This document shows, piece by piece, positions 53,790 to 64,000 of a DNA stretch of 64,000 nucleotides. The stretch lies in the NCBI RefSeq assembly GCF_017833255.1, contig NZ_JAFIBU010000001.1, positions 2,485,001 to 2,549,000 on the forward strand, read 5' to 3'. The stretch is from Paenibacillus sp. PvR098 (lineage in GTDB: Bacteria > Bacillota > Bacilli > Paenibacillales > NBRC-103111). The notes under the pieces were generated by a model, which saw only the letters and a list, made by a program, of their open reading frames with translations, ran no database searches and had not been told where the DNA came from. Position numbers and translations under genes: made by a program. Position 1 is the stretch's first letter; the number at the start of each line of letters is the position of its first letter.

Positions 53790-55844
53790 TTATCCTACCC
53801 CCAACGCCTTAAACACAGCATCGGTCGGATCCGAATAAAACACGGGTTGTACCTTTATGAGTAAATCAGGTGGCACAGTCTGAAAGTCAACTACAGACGA
53901 GGCTGGTATCAATACCTTCTTTGCTCCTGCATCCACACAAACCTGGAGTGTATTAGCGAATTCATCGACTTTAGCAATCGTACCTCCAACGGTCATGTTG
54001 CCTAAGACAACCATGCTTTCTTGAACTGGTCGTTCTAATGCCCCTGAACAAAGCCCGATCAGTTCAGCAATTGCCAATTCATCCGTCAATCCGATACCCT
54101 GAAGGTCGCTTATATGCATCAAATAATCCTTAGTCTTCGTGCTAATCGAGCCGCTGATACTCTTACTGTTTGAAGTAAAGTAGCGAAAGGCGGTATCCAA
54201 ACTCTCTTTCGCTCCTCGATGGGATCCGACACCCGACTTCTCGAATTTCCCTGTCCCAGAAACGACCTGGTTCTCCAGTTTATAAACCCCAATCATACCC
54301 GAATCCCCATGCCCTACGGTGTAGACATGCCCTGGTTTGCCCATTCCCTCTGGAATCAGCTTGCCACCGCCTTGCTCTGGCACTGATACATACTCTTCGC
54401 TCAATGTTTCCTTGTCGATATAGGAGAAGTGGACATCGTAAAATTCCATCCCGCCTATTTTTTTGAGCTGTTCCTTTACCCGTCTTCTTCCTTCAAGGGC
54501 ATATTTTAAGATTTCCTCTATGTCATCTCTGGTGTATTCCCCGTTTGGATACAGGAGCTTCACCATACCTGATACCGTTTTACGAACCGCTATTACATCA
54601 CGCTGATTCAAATTATTACCGAGTCTAAAGTAGCGATCCAAAGAATCAGCAAACGAACGCTTACGCATTTCCCTGAAGAATTCAGCCATGTAATCAACGA
54701 TAAAGCCGTATTTGTCCGTAAAGAAATCAGGACGCATCTTCGGAACTTCCCAACCTGGCAGGTAATAATGCATGCGATCAAAAAACGCTGAATCATTCGC
54801 CATCGCTTCAGGGAATGGTGCAAATAGATGGGATGTCTTGATTAAAGAATCAAGGCTCTGATTAATGTTCCCTACAAAAACCATGGAGGCGGAAGCCGCC
54901 TTTTCTTCTCTCCCCCGTGCAAAAGATCCTGATGCCATGTAATCCTTCATGATTTGCACGCCATCTTTGTCCTTGAACGTGATGCCCGCAACCTCGTCGA
55001 AAGCCACGGTGTCCCATAACCCAACAAGCCCAACCTTCTTCGAAGACATGTTGTAAAAAAGGTTCGCAACCGTCGATTGGCCACCAGAGACAAGAATCGA
55101 GTTTGGCGATATCTCTTTGTAAACATGCGACTTTCCCGTTCCCCGTGGACCAAGTTCACACATGTTATAGTTGTTCTCAACGAGCGGTACAAGTCGAAGC
55201 AGAAGATGCCATTTCACTCTGTCCTCAAGTTGTGTCGGTTCCATCCCCGTAGACCGAATGAGTACGTCTATCCATTCCTCTTTCGTGAAGCTCTTCCTAC
55301 CCTCAAACACCTCGTTCAGATCCATGTTCGGCATCTGAATCGGCTTTAAACTACTGATACTAAATGGATTCATGTTGCGAACTTCCTCATCGAAGAAGTA
55401 ATCCATCTTCAACATGCACCAGATTCCGCCTGCCAAGAGCTTATCGAATTCTTTGACATAACTCGGCGAAATCGGAACCCCTTTAAGCCCCAGGTTCGAG
55501 AATTCCGCTACGTAGGAATCAATCTTCTCATTAAGCGTGACGGTTATCTTATCAATAACCGAATACTGTCCTAATTCTCGAATTCTTGATTTAACCTTTT
55601 CCGCTTCATCTGGTCTTACAAAGTTATCTGAGAGTATCTTCTTTACCCGCTCGATTCCTTCACGAATGTTATCTTCATCGTCGGTTGCCGCATACATCCC
55701 AAGTAAATATTCAAGGACATAAACAGGGACATTCGCCCCCTCTTTCATTAACTTCGTCAAATCTTTCCGAACGACCCTTCCCGAAAATACATCGTTCAGC
55801 TTGCGGTCCAAATCAAATATCTGCTCGCCAGTCATCGTCTCCAT
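53790..55844 (-). CDS. brxL: BrxL, Lon-like AAA+ protein of BREX
   Basis: The 684-residue protein starts at an ATG after GGGAGGAG. Walker A GPRGTGKS is at 232-239, TVAFDEVAGI (Walker B) at ~280, and the AAA+ sensor region VFVGNINQSLDSL follows. The C-terminal ~170 residues are a Lon-protease-like domain (HISDLQGIGLTDELAIAELIGL ... VLGNMTVGGTIAKVDEF ... KKVLIPASS); the usual catalytic Ser is not obvious. BrxL is a DNA-binding ATPase of type-1 BREX. Gene order pglZ-brxL is canonical. Confidence 0.92.
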   Translation of the reverse strand: METMTGEQIFDLDRKLNDVFSGRVVRKDLTKLMKEGANVPVYVLEYLLGMYAATDDEDNIREGIERVKKILSDNFVRPDEAEKVKSRIRELGQYSVIDKITVTLNEKIDSYVAEFSNLGLKGVPISPSYVKEFDKLLAGGIWCMLKMDYFFDEEVRNMNPFSISSLKPIQMPNMDLNEVFEGRKSFTKEEWIDVLIRSTGMEPTQLEDRVKWHLLLRLVPLVENNYNMCELGPRGTGKSHVYKEISPNSILVSGGQSTVANLFYNMSSKKVGLVGLWDTVAFDEVAGITFKDKDGVQIMKDYMASGSFARGREEKAASASMVFVGNINQSLDSLIKTSHLFAPFPEAMANDSAFFDRMHYYLPGWEVPKMRPDFFTDKYGFIVDYMAEFFREMRKRSFADSLDRYFRLGNNLNQRDVIAVRKTVSGMVKLLYPNGEYTRDDIEEILKYALEGRRRVKEQLKKIGGMEFYDVHFSYIDKETLSEEYVSVPEQGGGKLIPEGMGKPGHVYTVGHGDSGMIGVYKLENQVVSGTGKFEKSGVGSHRGAKESLDTAFRYFTSNSKSISGSISTKTKDYLMHISDLQGIGLTDELAIAELIGLCSGALERPVQESMVVLGNMTVGGTIAKVDEFANTLQVCVDAGAKKVLIPASSVVDFQTVPPDLLIKVQPVFYSDPTDAVFKALGVG

Positions 55845-55862
55845 CCGTACTCCTCCCCTCCA

Positions 55863-58421
55863 CTAAAAATCAAACTCACTAACGATACCCAAATTTATTG
55901 TAAATGCCGATTTTTCCACAACAACATTCGTTTCAGTGTCTTTGGTAATGAGATAATAATTATTACTCTTGTCATAAGCTATCGACTTTAACGCAAAGCG
56001 AAGCTTAAACGTCCGTTCTTCTGGCTTATCTGATGTACGGTCACAGATCAGCATTTCCTCATTACTAATAACGGCATCTTTATCATCCACCATGTAGATC
56101 TTGACGGTCCGTGGTACTCGCTTATCCTCTACTTTTTCCGTTTGGAAAAAGGTAAGGTTGAATAAACTGTTCGTAATTTTTCTTGTGGTGTTCGTGAGCT
56201 TAACATCCACCTTTTCGATTTCACGACTGTTCTTTTGTCCACTACGGATATTCTTAAATTGTATGAGCGGAACAACGATCTCTTGAAGGCTGGCTCCACC
56301 ATGAACAAAATTGGCTCCAGCACCCTGGATTTTGAAACGGATTGTTGCTTTCGGAACGTACGTCGTGATCTGATGTTCATTCTGGATCAGCCTGTCCATA
56401 TTAATATCCAGAAGACCGCTCCGCTCTCCTTTTTCTTGCGAGAACAGATATCGCCTTTTGACTTCAAAGGCTTTAATACCTTCCTTTTCAATCTTGTCAC
56501 TCTCTTCCAATGCATCACGTTGATATACGAAACCATGATCCGCAGTAATGAAAATGTTCGTACCGCTCAAATCATCCTTAATGATTTTAACTATATCGTA
56601 CAATTCATCAATGGCCTTCTCCGCCGCTGTGAACGTATAGACTTCGGTCGATGCCTTATCTCCAGTAGCATCGATGCTATCATGGTAAATGTAAATCAGT
56701 TTTTTGCCCTTAAATGTCTCCCTACGCCCCGCTTTATTCATGTTTTTCAGCTCTTGAAAATGAATTGCCGTACTATCGGGTACTGCTGATTGGAGAATTC
56801 CGATTCGATTGTCGATTCCACTTGAAAACTTGCCATTCACTAATACATTACCACTCAAATCGATTTGCAGATTCTTATGTGGGAGAAGCGATGCCATGCC
56901 CATTTTCGTGACGGATGGAAGTACGCCTAACAATGGCTGAATGTCGCAAGCCCCCGTTGTCTCCGAATTCAGCTTATCCGCCAACTCCGCCGCTATCTCA
57001 TAACGCAGGGCATCTGAAATGATAACAAATACCCGATCACCATTGGAGATTTTCGGAGCAACAAAGCTTCGATAAAAATCTTTCTGACTTTGAATCCCTG
57101 GCAGAACCCAACTTGATTTCATCTCATCGTGTACAGCGGCGGACCAGTGCGAGCTTAATTCGCTCATATACCAGTTGGTATATAGGTTCTCAACCATGAC
57201 TTTGAGCTTCTTCAGGATTTCACTGTTCGAATCATTGTCGTAAGCGAAATAGAACTTTCTGTAGTACATATCCATTTGGTGATAATCATTCACATACGTT
57301 TGGTACATGTCCACAGCTTGCGTTCTCGGAATACCCATGCTGTACTTCTTATGAAATTCGAACATCTTAACTGTATAGAACAATGCTTCATAAATGGATT
57401 GATACCGCTCATAATAGTGCTTTGCTCTCCGTAGGTTAATCAGCTTCGTATATGCATCATAATCCTCAAGCCGATCTTCCAAACTGTTGGCGATATAGAT
57501 GATAATTGCCTTATCGAAGTATGGGAATGTATCCGCCGCCTTAAACTCTTCAACAGGGAGTTGGTTTACGATATCCGATAGCTTGATTTCTCTCTCGGCA
57601 ATTTCTGCATACTGATCATACATGTGATAATCCGTTTTATGATGCATCCAATGATCGACGAACACCAAAGCATTGGACTTGTTTCGAGTAGCAATGTAGC
57701 CTTTAACCAATGAAAGACGTTCCTCACTAACCGCATGGCTAAGTGCAGTGACCGTCAAATGGATAAACAGCGTTTTAAGTGACTTTTGACTTTGCTCATA
57801 GCCATACCGCTCAGTTACCGCATTCCAAAACACTTCTAACCCTACATACTTTGCAATCGAATCCAGATGCTTATTTTCGCTGTCATCAAGTGAATCCATC
57901 AGTACAACCTTTAGAACATCCTCAAAATCTGGAGTCTTGATGTTGCATAACGCACTCATCATCATAAGTTCAATTGTTCCTTCAGAATTCGCCTTAAACT
58001 CGAATCCTTTGAATTTCTTAATCCGATCCTTACTCCCAAAGAACTTCTCGTATTTCTTTACTGAGCTCCGAAGAGAAGTATCGATGTTCAGTTCATTCAT
58101 AATGAGGGATATCCTATCCGCATAGAACGTCTTCGAATACAGTATTGTATCCAACAACCAATTGTCTTCCATTCTCATGTCGAGGTTGGAATAGATCAAA
58201 TAGTTCGAGGTCTGATCCTCTTCTTCGAGCAACACCTTAGTATAGAAGCTATTACCTTCAGTCAGCGTATGTACATTGACGTTCTCAAGGGAAATCTCAT
58301 TTATGTATTCAGCAAACATCTGGTCTTTATCGATCCAGAAAATTATTTTCCGATGTTCGCCCTCATTAAGTGGCTGAAGAAAAGCTTCTTGCAATGCCTT
58401 TGTAACCTCATCCATATTCAT
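55863..58421 (-). CDS. pglZ: PglZ, alkaline-phosphatase-superfamily protein of BREX
   Basis: The 852-residue protein starts with an ATG after AAGGTG. The first ~450 residues are the helical PglZ N-terminus. The alkaline-phosphatase-type domain is seen at FVIISDALRYEIAAEL (~460), LPSVTKMGMASLLPH (nucleophile Thr region) and FITADHGFVYQRDAL (~635). PglZ is required for BREX methylation and exclusion. A hairpin with a T-run separates it from pglX, so pglZ-brxL probably has its own promoter. Confidence 0.92.
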   Translation of the reverse strand: MNMDEVTKALQEAFLQPLNEGEHRKIIFWIDKDQMFAEYINEISLENVNVHTLTEGNSFYTKVLLEEEDQTSNYLIYSNLDMRMEDNWLLDTILYSKTFYADRISLIMNELNIDTSLRSSVKKYEKFFGSKDRIKKFKGFEFKANSEGTIELMMMSALCNIKTPDFEDVLKVVLMDSLDDSENKHLDSIAKYVGLEVFWNAVTERYGYEQSQKSLKTLFIHLTVTALSHAVSEERLSLVKGYIATRNKSNALVFVDHWMHHKTDYHMYDQYAEIAEREIKLSDIVNQLPVEEFKAADTFPYFDKAIIIYIANSLEDRLEDYDAYTKLINLRRAKHYYERYQSIYEALFYTVKMFEFHKKYSMGIPRTQAVDMYQTYVNDYHQMDMYYRKFYFAYDNDSNSEILKKLKVMVENLYTNWYMSELSSHWSAAVHDEMKSSWVLPGIQSQKDFYRSFVAPKISNGDRVFVIISDALRYEIAAELADKLNSETTGACDIQPLLGVLPSVTKMGMASLLPHKNLQIDLSGNVLVNGKFSSGIDNRIGILQSAVPDSTAIHFQELKNMNKAGRRETFKGKKLIYIYHDSIDATGDKASTEVYTFTAAEKAIDELYDIVKIIKDDLSGTNIFITADHGFVYQRDALEESDKIEKEGIKAFEVKRRYLFSQEKGERSGLLDINMDRLIQNEHQITTYVPKATIRFKIQGAGANFVHGGASLQEIVVPLIQFKNIRSGQKNSREIEKVDVKLTNTTRKITNSLFNLTFFQTEKVEDKRVPRTVKIYMVDDKDAVISNEEMLICDRTSDKPEERTFKLRFALKSIAYDKSNNYYLITKDTETNVVVEKSAFTINLGIVSEFDF

Positions 58422-58450
58422 TATTTATCAACACCTTTTTTCATCGGGCT

Positions 58451-58490
58451 AAAAACAGGGATATACCAAGAAGAACTGGCATATCCCCAT
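58451..58490 (-). terminator. Hairpin terminator/attenuator between pglX and pglZ
   Basis: On the minus strand GGGGATATGCCA pairs with TGGTATATCCC and is followed by TGTTTTTAG. It lies just after the pglX stop, before pglZ. Confidence 0.65.
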
Positions 58491-58500
58491 TGTACCTAAT

Positions 58501-61500
58501 TTATTTAATTGGAGCGAGCAAGCCCTCGAATTTAGCATAGTTAACAGCAACACCGTCGTCGAGATCAATCTCGATTTGCATGTCAGCCATGTGATGGAGT
58601 TTTTCATCGTATGCCCGTAGCTCTTCAATCTTCAAGTCGAGCGACTTCAGTTCTTTTTTTGCATTAGCAATCTCCTTAGTAGTTCCATCCCCGTTAATAA
58701 TATCAAGAAGTGTTTTTTTCTCCGCATCCATTCGCATCTGAAGTTCATGTAGATAATCAGTTCTAATTCTGGACAGAGTTGATTTGTCATAACGGTGCAT
58801 GTAGATTAGGCAGTTAAATGCTTTTTGTTTACCAGATGTGAAGAGCCAGTAAATCGGTTTCTTCTTATAAGTTTGCAAATGTTCAAAAAAGAAATCATTT
58901 AATAGATACCTTCTTATTGTTTCTTTTGCTATCTCTCCCTTCTTCTTACCAATTAATCTGGCGATATATTCAAGATTTTCAGCTAACATCTCTTCACCGA
59001 AAATACCTTTAACAAATTCGATAAACTTTGAAACTATATCATCATCAAAATAAGCCCCAGTTAGGATCGGTAAGATGTTATCTTTATCAACTTCAAATTT
59101 TTGATATCTATTATGTTGGAATTCCCCACCAGCGTAAACAAGACCCTCTTCATCTAAAGAAAAACGTCCAAACATACAACCTATTGCATATGATATAAAA
59201 GATTTGATATCTCTTTCTCCCTCTGCTTTACTAATAGTTATATCATCGTCAACTAACATTGGATCTATTTCATTCTGCAATCCATAAACATCTATGAAAA
59301 CTCTATTAAGCTCTTCCTCATTTCTTTTCAATTTATTAAATCGATTCTCAGTTTCTATGACCCAGTCTTTCAAAACATCTTCAATTCTTGTATGGTTTTT
59401 TTTACATGTTAGGATCGGGTGGTTACTAAAATCAAACGAAAATTCGTAAGAGTCCCAATCCTTCTTGGAAATAGATATATTTTCGTTCACTAATTCACAC
59501 ACATAATCCTTTTTACTCTCGTCAAGTATAATAGGCAATTCCGCCAAATCACCTGGATTAAAATTCATGGTTGGCGACAAAATACTTAGAAATACTTGGC
59601 TGACCTTAGAATTTATAAAAGCATTAATATAATCTTTATACTTTTCTTCTGTGAAAATGCATCCACCTGCACTCGAAAACAAGAATCCATAACCAAAGTC
59701 TCTAACACTTAGTTTACTTGATCCTATCGCAGTCCAGGTAAGACCAGGGTTAAAATTATACTTGGGATTAACAACTCCAGACCTCTCAAATGCTTTAATT
59801 TCCTCACCATCGTTTTCCCAGTTAACTACATCCTCATTGTTACCATACCACTTTCTATATTTCCCCCCGTTATTATAAGGAAACCATTTTTTTGATTTTA
59901 TATCCAAATTGATATGTTCATTTGTTGGAAAATGGAATTTATTAATGTCAACTTCACTCCATAGTCTAACGAACCTAAGGTTATCTGATGTAAACATCCC
60001 CTTTTTAGGTTCAGCAATCTTGCTTAATTTATCGGCTTTATTAAATGTTTGTTTCATATTTTCACTAAGCCAATATGCAACTATATTACGTGGTATATTT
60101 AAAAAACTCTTCGTATATTCTGAATATCTATAATCAACTGATGGATCTTTTATCGCTTCAATAGTTTTTATCTTTTGAACCTCTACTCCAGGAAAATCAG
60201 ATAATCTAATATATTCTCCCCTGATGTTAACATTAGTGTTTCTAAATGTGAAACAACAAACTGGAACCGTCACTCCTGGAAATGAATTATATTCAAGTTG
60301 TATCAAGGAACTAATTGATTTCTTCGTGGTAATAGATTTCCTGAGATTTTCATAAGATGAAATAAACATCCATACATACGGTGTTACAAAGCCCAAATGT
60401 CCTTTTATATACACCTTTTCTGAGCACATTTCAATAAATGCCGAAAATATATCGAATTTAGTGTCAGGGTAATTCTCTTTCACGTAATTACTCAACTCTA
60501 AATTCATATATTTACTACCCATATAGGGAGGATTGGTAACTATGATGTCATACTGGTTATTAACTATTTCAATCTGATGGATTAACTGTGGAAGTAGTGT
60601 CAAAACTTTATCCCGTACTTCTACCTCAAATAAATCTTTAGCAGGATTGTTCTTAATAAAGTCCAACCTTTTTTTATAAAAATCAACATCGCATTCTTTA
60701 ATTTTAAGTAGTGAGCCTAACGATTTTGCATTTCTACATTGTTCAATAAATCCTTTGGTATTTTCAAATTTTTTCCCGTTTTTTTCTCCTGCAATGTAAG
60801 CTATTTCATCACCATGAATTAAGTTTGTCTCCTGGATAGAAGCTAAATTTATTTGCAATGGTTCTTTCTCGACGCTTCTCAAGAAACGGTTGTTATACTC
60901 TAATGCTTTCATAACAAGAGAGAAACAAGCAAGCTGATAAGCCCGATCATCAATATCCAACCCATATAAATTATTCTCTATGATAAGTCTTGGTATTTCC
61001 CTTTCCATATACCCACATTTGCAGTAAATTTCATATAGTACATCAAACATATAGATAAGAATATGTCCACTACCCATAGCAGGATCAAAACATTTAATGT
61101 CTTCAACCTTTAGTTCCTTATTAAGATAAGGAGCAAGCCTTACTTCGAAATCTGGTTCTTGGTTAGGATTATTGAGATAGAACTCCCAGTTCTTTATTAA
61201 CTCCTGATGTTCTGAATGTGATTCCACCCAATAACGCCCAAGTGTGTTCTGTACCATGTATCTTACAATCCAGTCAGGCGTAAATAACTGAGTCGCAAAA
61301 GGGATTTCCTCTGTTTTGTATTTTTTCTTTGCTTTAATTACACGATCTTTCTCTTCCGCAATATAGTATTGATATAGCCACCCTATGATCTCAACCTGCT
61401 CCCAATCTGTTTCGGGAATTACTTGCGTGTCGGTCATCTGGCGAAGGAAAGAATCTTTCGCCAACAATCCCTCTGGAAAAAGTATCTCTTTATAATCATC

Positions 61501-62010
61501 AATCGTTTCAAACATAAATGGAAGAACCTTATTTAAGCCATTGCACTGCTTAATAACCAAATACTTAAAAAGCTCATCAGTCTGATTATTAAGCTTCAGA
61601 TCATAAACCAACTCTTTATCAATCTCTAACTCAACCGTCAATGCTTCTTTAATAATATCAGGCTCAGAACTGTCGACATTGCTGGATGACAAAACTCTTA
61701 CCTTAGTTGGGAGATAGTTATTTACTTCCATAAAACGTAGTGCAGTAAAACGGTTAAACCAAGTATACGCAACTTCCTCAACAACCTGGTTATAACCTAT
61801 TTCATTAATTCGAGAAATCAGCTTTTCCCGTTGCTTCTTCTCTGTTGCTGAGAGCTGTTTTCCATCAATATAAAGGGAATCTGAGCTTTCAAATTGAGCC
61901 CTCTTGATGTTCTCTTCTGTAATTCCTATTTTAAAAGCTTTAGCTTTAACTTTCTCAATCAATTCTTTACGTGCATTCGTCGCAAAGTTTTTCAATGCTA
62001 ACTTATTCAT
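58501..62010 (-). CDS. pglX: PglX, BREX N6-adenine DNA methyltransferase
   Basis: The start chosen is the ATG at 62010, which gives MNKLALKNFATNAR, the usual PglX N-terminus; a TTG at 62025 is the alternative. The enzyme of 1169 residues has AdoMet motif CFDPAMGSGHILIYMF at ~307 and catalytic NPPYMGSKYM at ~493, both intact. C-terminal target-recognition and coiled-coil regions follow. It marks host DNA at a BREX site so that phage DNA can be told apart. No phase-variable homopolymer tract was noticed in it. Confidence 0.93.
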   Translation of the reverse strand: MNKLALKNFATNARKELIEKVKAKAFKIGITEENIKRAQFESSDSLYIDGKQLSATEKKQREKLISRINEIGYNQVVEEVAYTWFNRFTALRFMEVNNYLPTKVRVLSSSNVDSSEPDIIKEALTVELEIDKELVYDLKLNNQTDELFKYLVIKQCNGLNKVLPFMFETIDDYKEILFPEGLLAKDSFLRQMTDTQVIPETDWEQVEIIGWLYQYYIAEEKDRVIKAKKKYKTEEIPFATQLFTPDWIVRYMVQNTLGRYWVESHSEHQELIKNWEFYLNNPNQEPDFEVRLAPYLNKELKVEDIKCFDPAMGSGHILIYMFDVLYEIYCKCGYMEREIPRLIIENNLYGLDIDDRAYQLACFSLVMKALEYNNRFLRSVEKEPLQINLASIQETNLIHGDEIAYIAGEKNGKKFENTKGFIEQCRNAKSLGSLLKIKECDVDFYKKRLDFIKNNPAKDLFEVEVRDKVLTLLPQLIHQIEIVNNQYDIIVTNPPYMGSKYMNLELSNYVKENYPDTKFDIFSAFIEMCSEKVYIKGHLGFVTPYVWMFISSYENLRKSITTKKSISSLIQLEYNSFPGVTVPVCCFTFRNTNVNIRGEYIRLSDFPGVEVQKIKTIEAIKDPSVDYRYSEYTKSFLNIPRNIVAYWLSENMKQTFNKADKLSKIAEPKKGMFTSDNLRFVRLWSEVDINKFHFPTNEHINLDIKSKKWFPYNNGGKYRKWYGNNEDVVNWENDGEEIKAFERSGVVNPKYNFNPGLTWTAIGSSKLSVRDFGYGFLFSSAGGCIFTEEKYKDYINAFINSKVSQVFLSILSPTMNFNPGDLAELPIILDESKKDYVCELVNENISISKKDWDSYEFSFDFSNHPILTCKKNHTRIEDVLKDWVIETENRFNKLKRNEEELNRVFIDVYGLQNEIDPMLVDDDITISKAEGERDIKSFISYAIGCMFGRFSLDEEGLVYAGGEFQHNRYQKFEVDKDNILPILTGAYFDDDIVSKFIEFVKGIFGEEMLAENLEYIARLIGKKKGEIAKETIRRYLLNDFFFEHLQTYKKKPIYWLFTSGKQKAFNCLIYMHRYDKSTLSRIRTDYLHELQMRMDAEKKTLLDIINGDGTTKEIANAKKELKSLDLKIEELRAYDEKLHHMADMQIEIDLDDGVAVNYAKFEGLLAPIK

Positions 62011-62087
62011 GGGCCTATTCACCAACCTAATATTGAAATGTAATTTACAATAACCACAGTGCCGCGGCCAAAGCCACGCACATTTTT

Positions 62088-64000
62088 TTAATCAATAAAT
62101 TCGATTTGCTTATTACTTTTAATAATCTGTTTCAGCTTTGCAGACAGCGTATTCAACAACATATCTACTTCTTCCTCTGTCCGCAAAGTCTTGGTTGAAA
62201 GTAAGCTGTTCACTTTCACTCGTTCACGTTGAGGAGCTGTTTTAACTGCAACGTAAGTCTCGCCACCTTCAACAACACCTTCAGGTTGCTTCCCTTGTTC
62301 TCTGTTCTCATATTCTCGGATCTCACGATTAATAATGGTTTCTTCCCTATCTTTGAAAGCCGAGCTTTGTGTTATTGTCGCATCCACCTTAAAGATATCG
62401 ACAAGTTCATTCATACTGCTAAACAAATTTCCATAATAAGCCTGGATTCGATTTTTTGTTTCCTCAGATACACCATCTTCATTAGCACGTAACGTGAGAT
62501 GATTTATATCCAATTGAATAACGTTTTTCGCCGCTACTTTCTTCCCTTCAAGAACACTTTGGATATACTCGTCGATTTTATTCACTAATTCAGGGATGTC
62601 CTTGATTTTCTTATACGGCTGAACGTCCGTTAAGATCTCTTGGAGTTTATCCGCATAGCCTTTGATCTCGTTACCCGTTAAGTAAACATCGTTCTCTTTG
62701 TACATCTCAATTGCACGAAGTCCTTTATCAAAGATATCTTTTTGGGAAGCGAAGAAGCTCTTTACATAAGTAACATCTTCCTCCCAATCCAATAAATTGT
62801 CTTCCAAGTCACGTAGTTTGGTAAAGAACGAAACATTGTCCAAACCCTTCGTAAACTCACCAAAATATTCAAGGCCTTTGTTCAAAAGACTACCGCCAGG
62901 ATATTTCCTACCCTCATATCGACTCTTCAGTGCATTGATCTCTTTTACCTGAGCTTCGATCAACCCACGAATGTCCCTAATCAGTCCATCTTCATCATCT
63001 GCAACATCTGTTTTATTGAACACTTGTTTACAGATATTCTTTGCAACTTTTAATAACGACTCGTCGACGAAATGCCGCTTTACGACAATTACTTTATCGA
63101 TCTCACTCGTCTTAGTTAAAGCATTTAAGACATTGCCATCTTCTGGTTCCAAATACTCAGAATTAAGTCGTAAGCGAATCCGCTGTTCTTTCATTAACTC
63201 CGCAATCAAACCTGATATATCGATATCTTTCCAACCATATGGTTTATCCTTGTAACGATCCAATATCGTTTTTACTCGTATTTGCTTTTGGATACTATCC
63301 TGCAAGCTTATAAAGTCCATAACTTCTTTTACAGCCAACTCATTTGAATTCAACGATCCGCCATCAATGGTCAATTGCTCATTATTTCTTCTCAAAATCG
63401 AGATGAGATCCTTTTCCGATTCCAAGAAGTTCTTCACATATCCAAGTTTTGTATACACATTTTCGACCAATGAAAGGAATCCAGCGTTAATCCGCTCTTT
63501 AACCGTCGAACCCTTGATCTCCGCCTTATTACCATTAATGAAGAACGTGCCGCCCTTGATCGCCTCTTCCAGCATATCCCTTACCCGACGCTTGCGATCT
63601 CTTGCTTCGGCTTGTTTATTGTTCAGGATGTTTTGAATGCTCTCTGGAAGCTGAGTCGGATTTTTCTTCTTCCGATACTCTTCGATTTTGAGGACCTCTT
63701 CCATCTCCTCAACATAAGCCTCATTCGCACCCAATTTCAGAATCATCTCGCCTGTACCAGACGACATAAGCATTAGTTCTTGTTCGGATTTGGCATAATG
63801 ATCAGACAGCGGCGAGAGAATATTGATTCCGATACTCGATGTTTGATTACCGATGTTCTTCTCGTCCATCTTCTGATTATAGGAAAACTGGTATTGTGCC
63901 GAATAGCGGTATCTCTTGTCATCATACAGGTCTTGATAAATGTAATTCGCAAGCTCACGCTTGATGACATCCTCTTCAATCTTCATCGCCTTAATCTCAC
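62088..64000 (-). CDS. brxC: BrxC, BREX ATPase, C-terminal part (5' end beyond window)
   Basis: The frame is open to the right edge (reading EIKAMKIEEDVIKREL at the edge), so an internal ATG at 63986 is not the true start. The visible ~637 residues form the C-terminal helical half of the ~1200-residue BrxC/PglY family (for example YRYSAQYQFSYNQKMD, GGTFFINGNKAEIKGSTVKE). The P-loop part is outside. brxA and brxB are expected further right. It is followed by pglX after 77 bases. Confidence 0.85.
   Translation of the reverse strand, partial: EIKAMKIEEDVIKRELANYIYQDLYDDKRYRYSAQYQFSYNQKMDEKNIGNQTSSIGINILSPLSDHYAKSEQELMLMSSGTGEMILKLGANEAYVEEMEEVLKIEEYRKKKNPTQLPESIQNILNNKQAEARDRKRRVRDMLEEAIKGGTFFINGNKAEIKGSTVKERINAGFLSLVENVYTKLGYVKNFLESEKDLISILRRNNEQLTIDGGSLNSNELAVKEVMDFISLQDSIQKQIRVKTILDRYKDKPYGWKDIDISGLIAELMKEQRIRLRLNSEYLEPEDGNVLNALTKTSEIDKVIVVKRHFVDESLLKVAKNICKQVFNKTDVADDEDGLIRDIRGLIEAQVKEINALKSRYEGRKYPGGSLLNKGLEYFGEFTKGLDNVSFFTKLRDLEDNLLDWEEDVTYVKSFFASQKDIFDKGLRAIEMYKENDVYLTGNEIKGYADKLQEILTDVQPYKKIKDIPELVNKIDEYIQSVLEGKKVAAKNVIQLDINHLTLRANEDGVSEETKNRIQAYYGNLFSSMNELVDIFKVDATITQSSAFKDREETIINREIREYENREQGKQPEGVVEGGETYVAVKTAPQRERVKVNSLLSTKTLRTEEEVDMLLNTLSAKLKQIIKSNKQIEFID

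Overview
The window looks like chromosome of a low-to-mid-GC Gram-positive, most likely Paenibacillaceae (inference). The grounds are strong AGGAGG-type ribosome sites, many GTG/TTG starts, a YwqB/YwqA gene pair, a ComA-like regulator, WG-repeat/S-layer-like protein remains, and Bacillota-type BREX and ParM genes. No rRNA, tRNA or CRISPR array was seen.

Left part (1-8 kb): a PEP/pyruvate-binding ATP-grasp protein truncated by the window edge; a SWIM-domain protein plus SNF2 helicase pair; a ComA-like response regulator whose phosphoacceptor Asp is Glu; a decayed IS3-family transposase.

Centre (8.2-26.7 kb): the most interesting region. A cyclic-di-GMP-I (GEMM) riboswitch sits in the leader of a roughly 15-gene minus-strand operon. 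In transcription order it encodes GTP cyclohydrolase I, a double 6-pyruvoyl-tetrahydropterin-synthase-like protein and an SDR reductase (a possible reduced-pterin pathway). These are followed by an RsbT/RsbW-type ATPase, an alpha/beta hydrolase, an acyl carrier protein, an AMP-forming ligase, a two-TM HAMP sensor with no output domain and a DNA-methyltransferase-like protein with an altered catalytic motif. The operon ends with STAS, PP2C phosphatase, FapA/DUF342, a second STAS, PAS-degenerate GGDEF, EAL and a small ORF. Next to it is a soluble 1139-residue chemoreceptor-like protein whose signalling hairpin is extended on both arms by exact 56-residue repeats. I read this as a c-di-GMP-controlled partner-switching system joined to pterin and acyl-carrier chemistry. 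I do not recognise it as a described system.

27-34 kb: a decayed WG-repeat/S-layer-like gene, a frameshifted DUF421 membrane gene, a double-module UxaA-family dehydratase, and a 1.5-kb non-coding stretch with clustered repeats.

Right part (34-64 kb): an accessory island. It carries a membrane coiled-coil protein, an XRE/ImmA-IrrE protein with an unknown partner, a PD-(D/E)XK protein, a decaying Tn7-like transposition module (TnsA, frameshifted TnsB, TnsC, TnsD with an in-frame TAG), and a frameshifted tyrosine recombinase. It continues with small hypothetical genes, a plasmid-like segment (winged-helix protein, ParM, ParR, upstream repeats) and a type-1 BREX phage-defence system (brxC partial, pglX, pglZ, brxL) that runs off the right edge. 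Several unrelated genes carry single-base frameshifts, mostly at short homopolymers, so some 'pseudogenes' may be sequencing errors.
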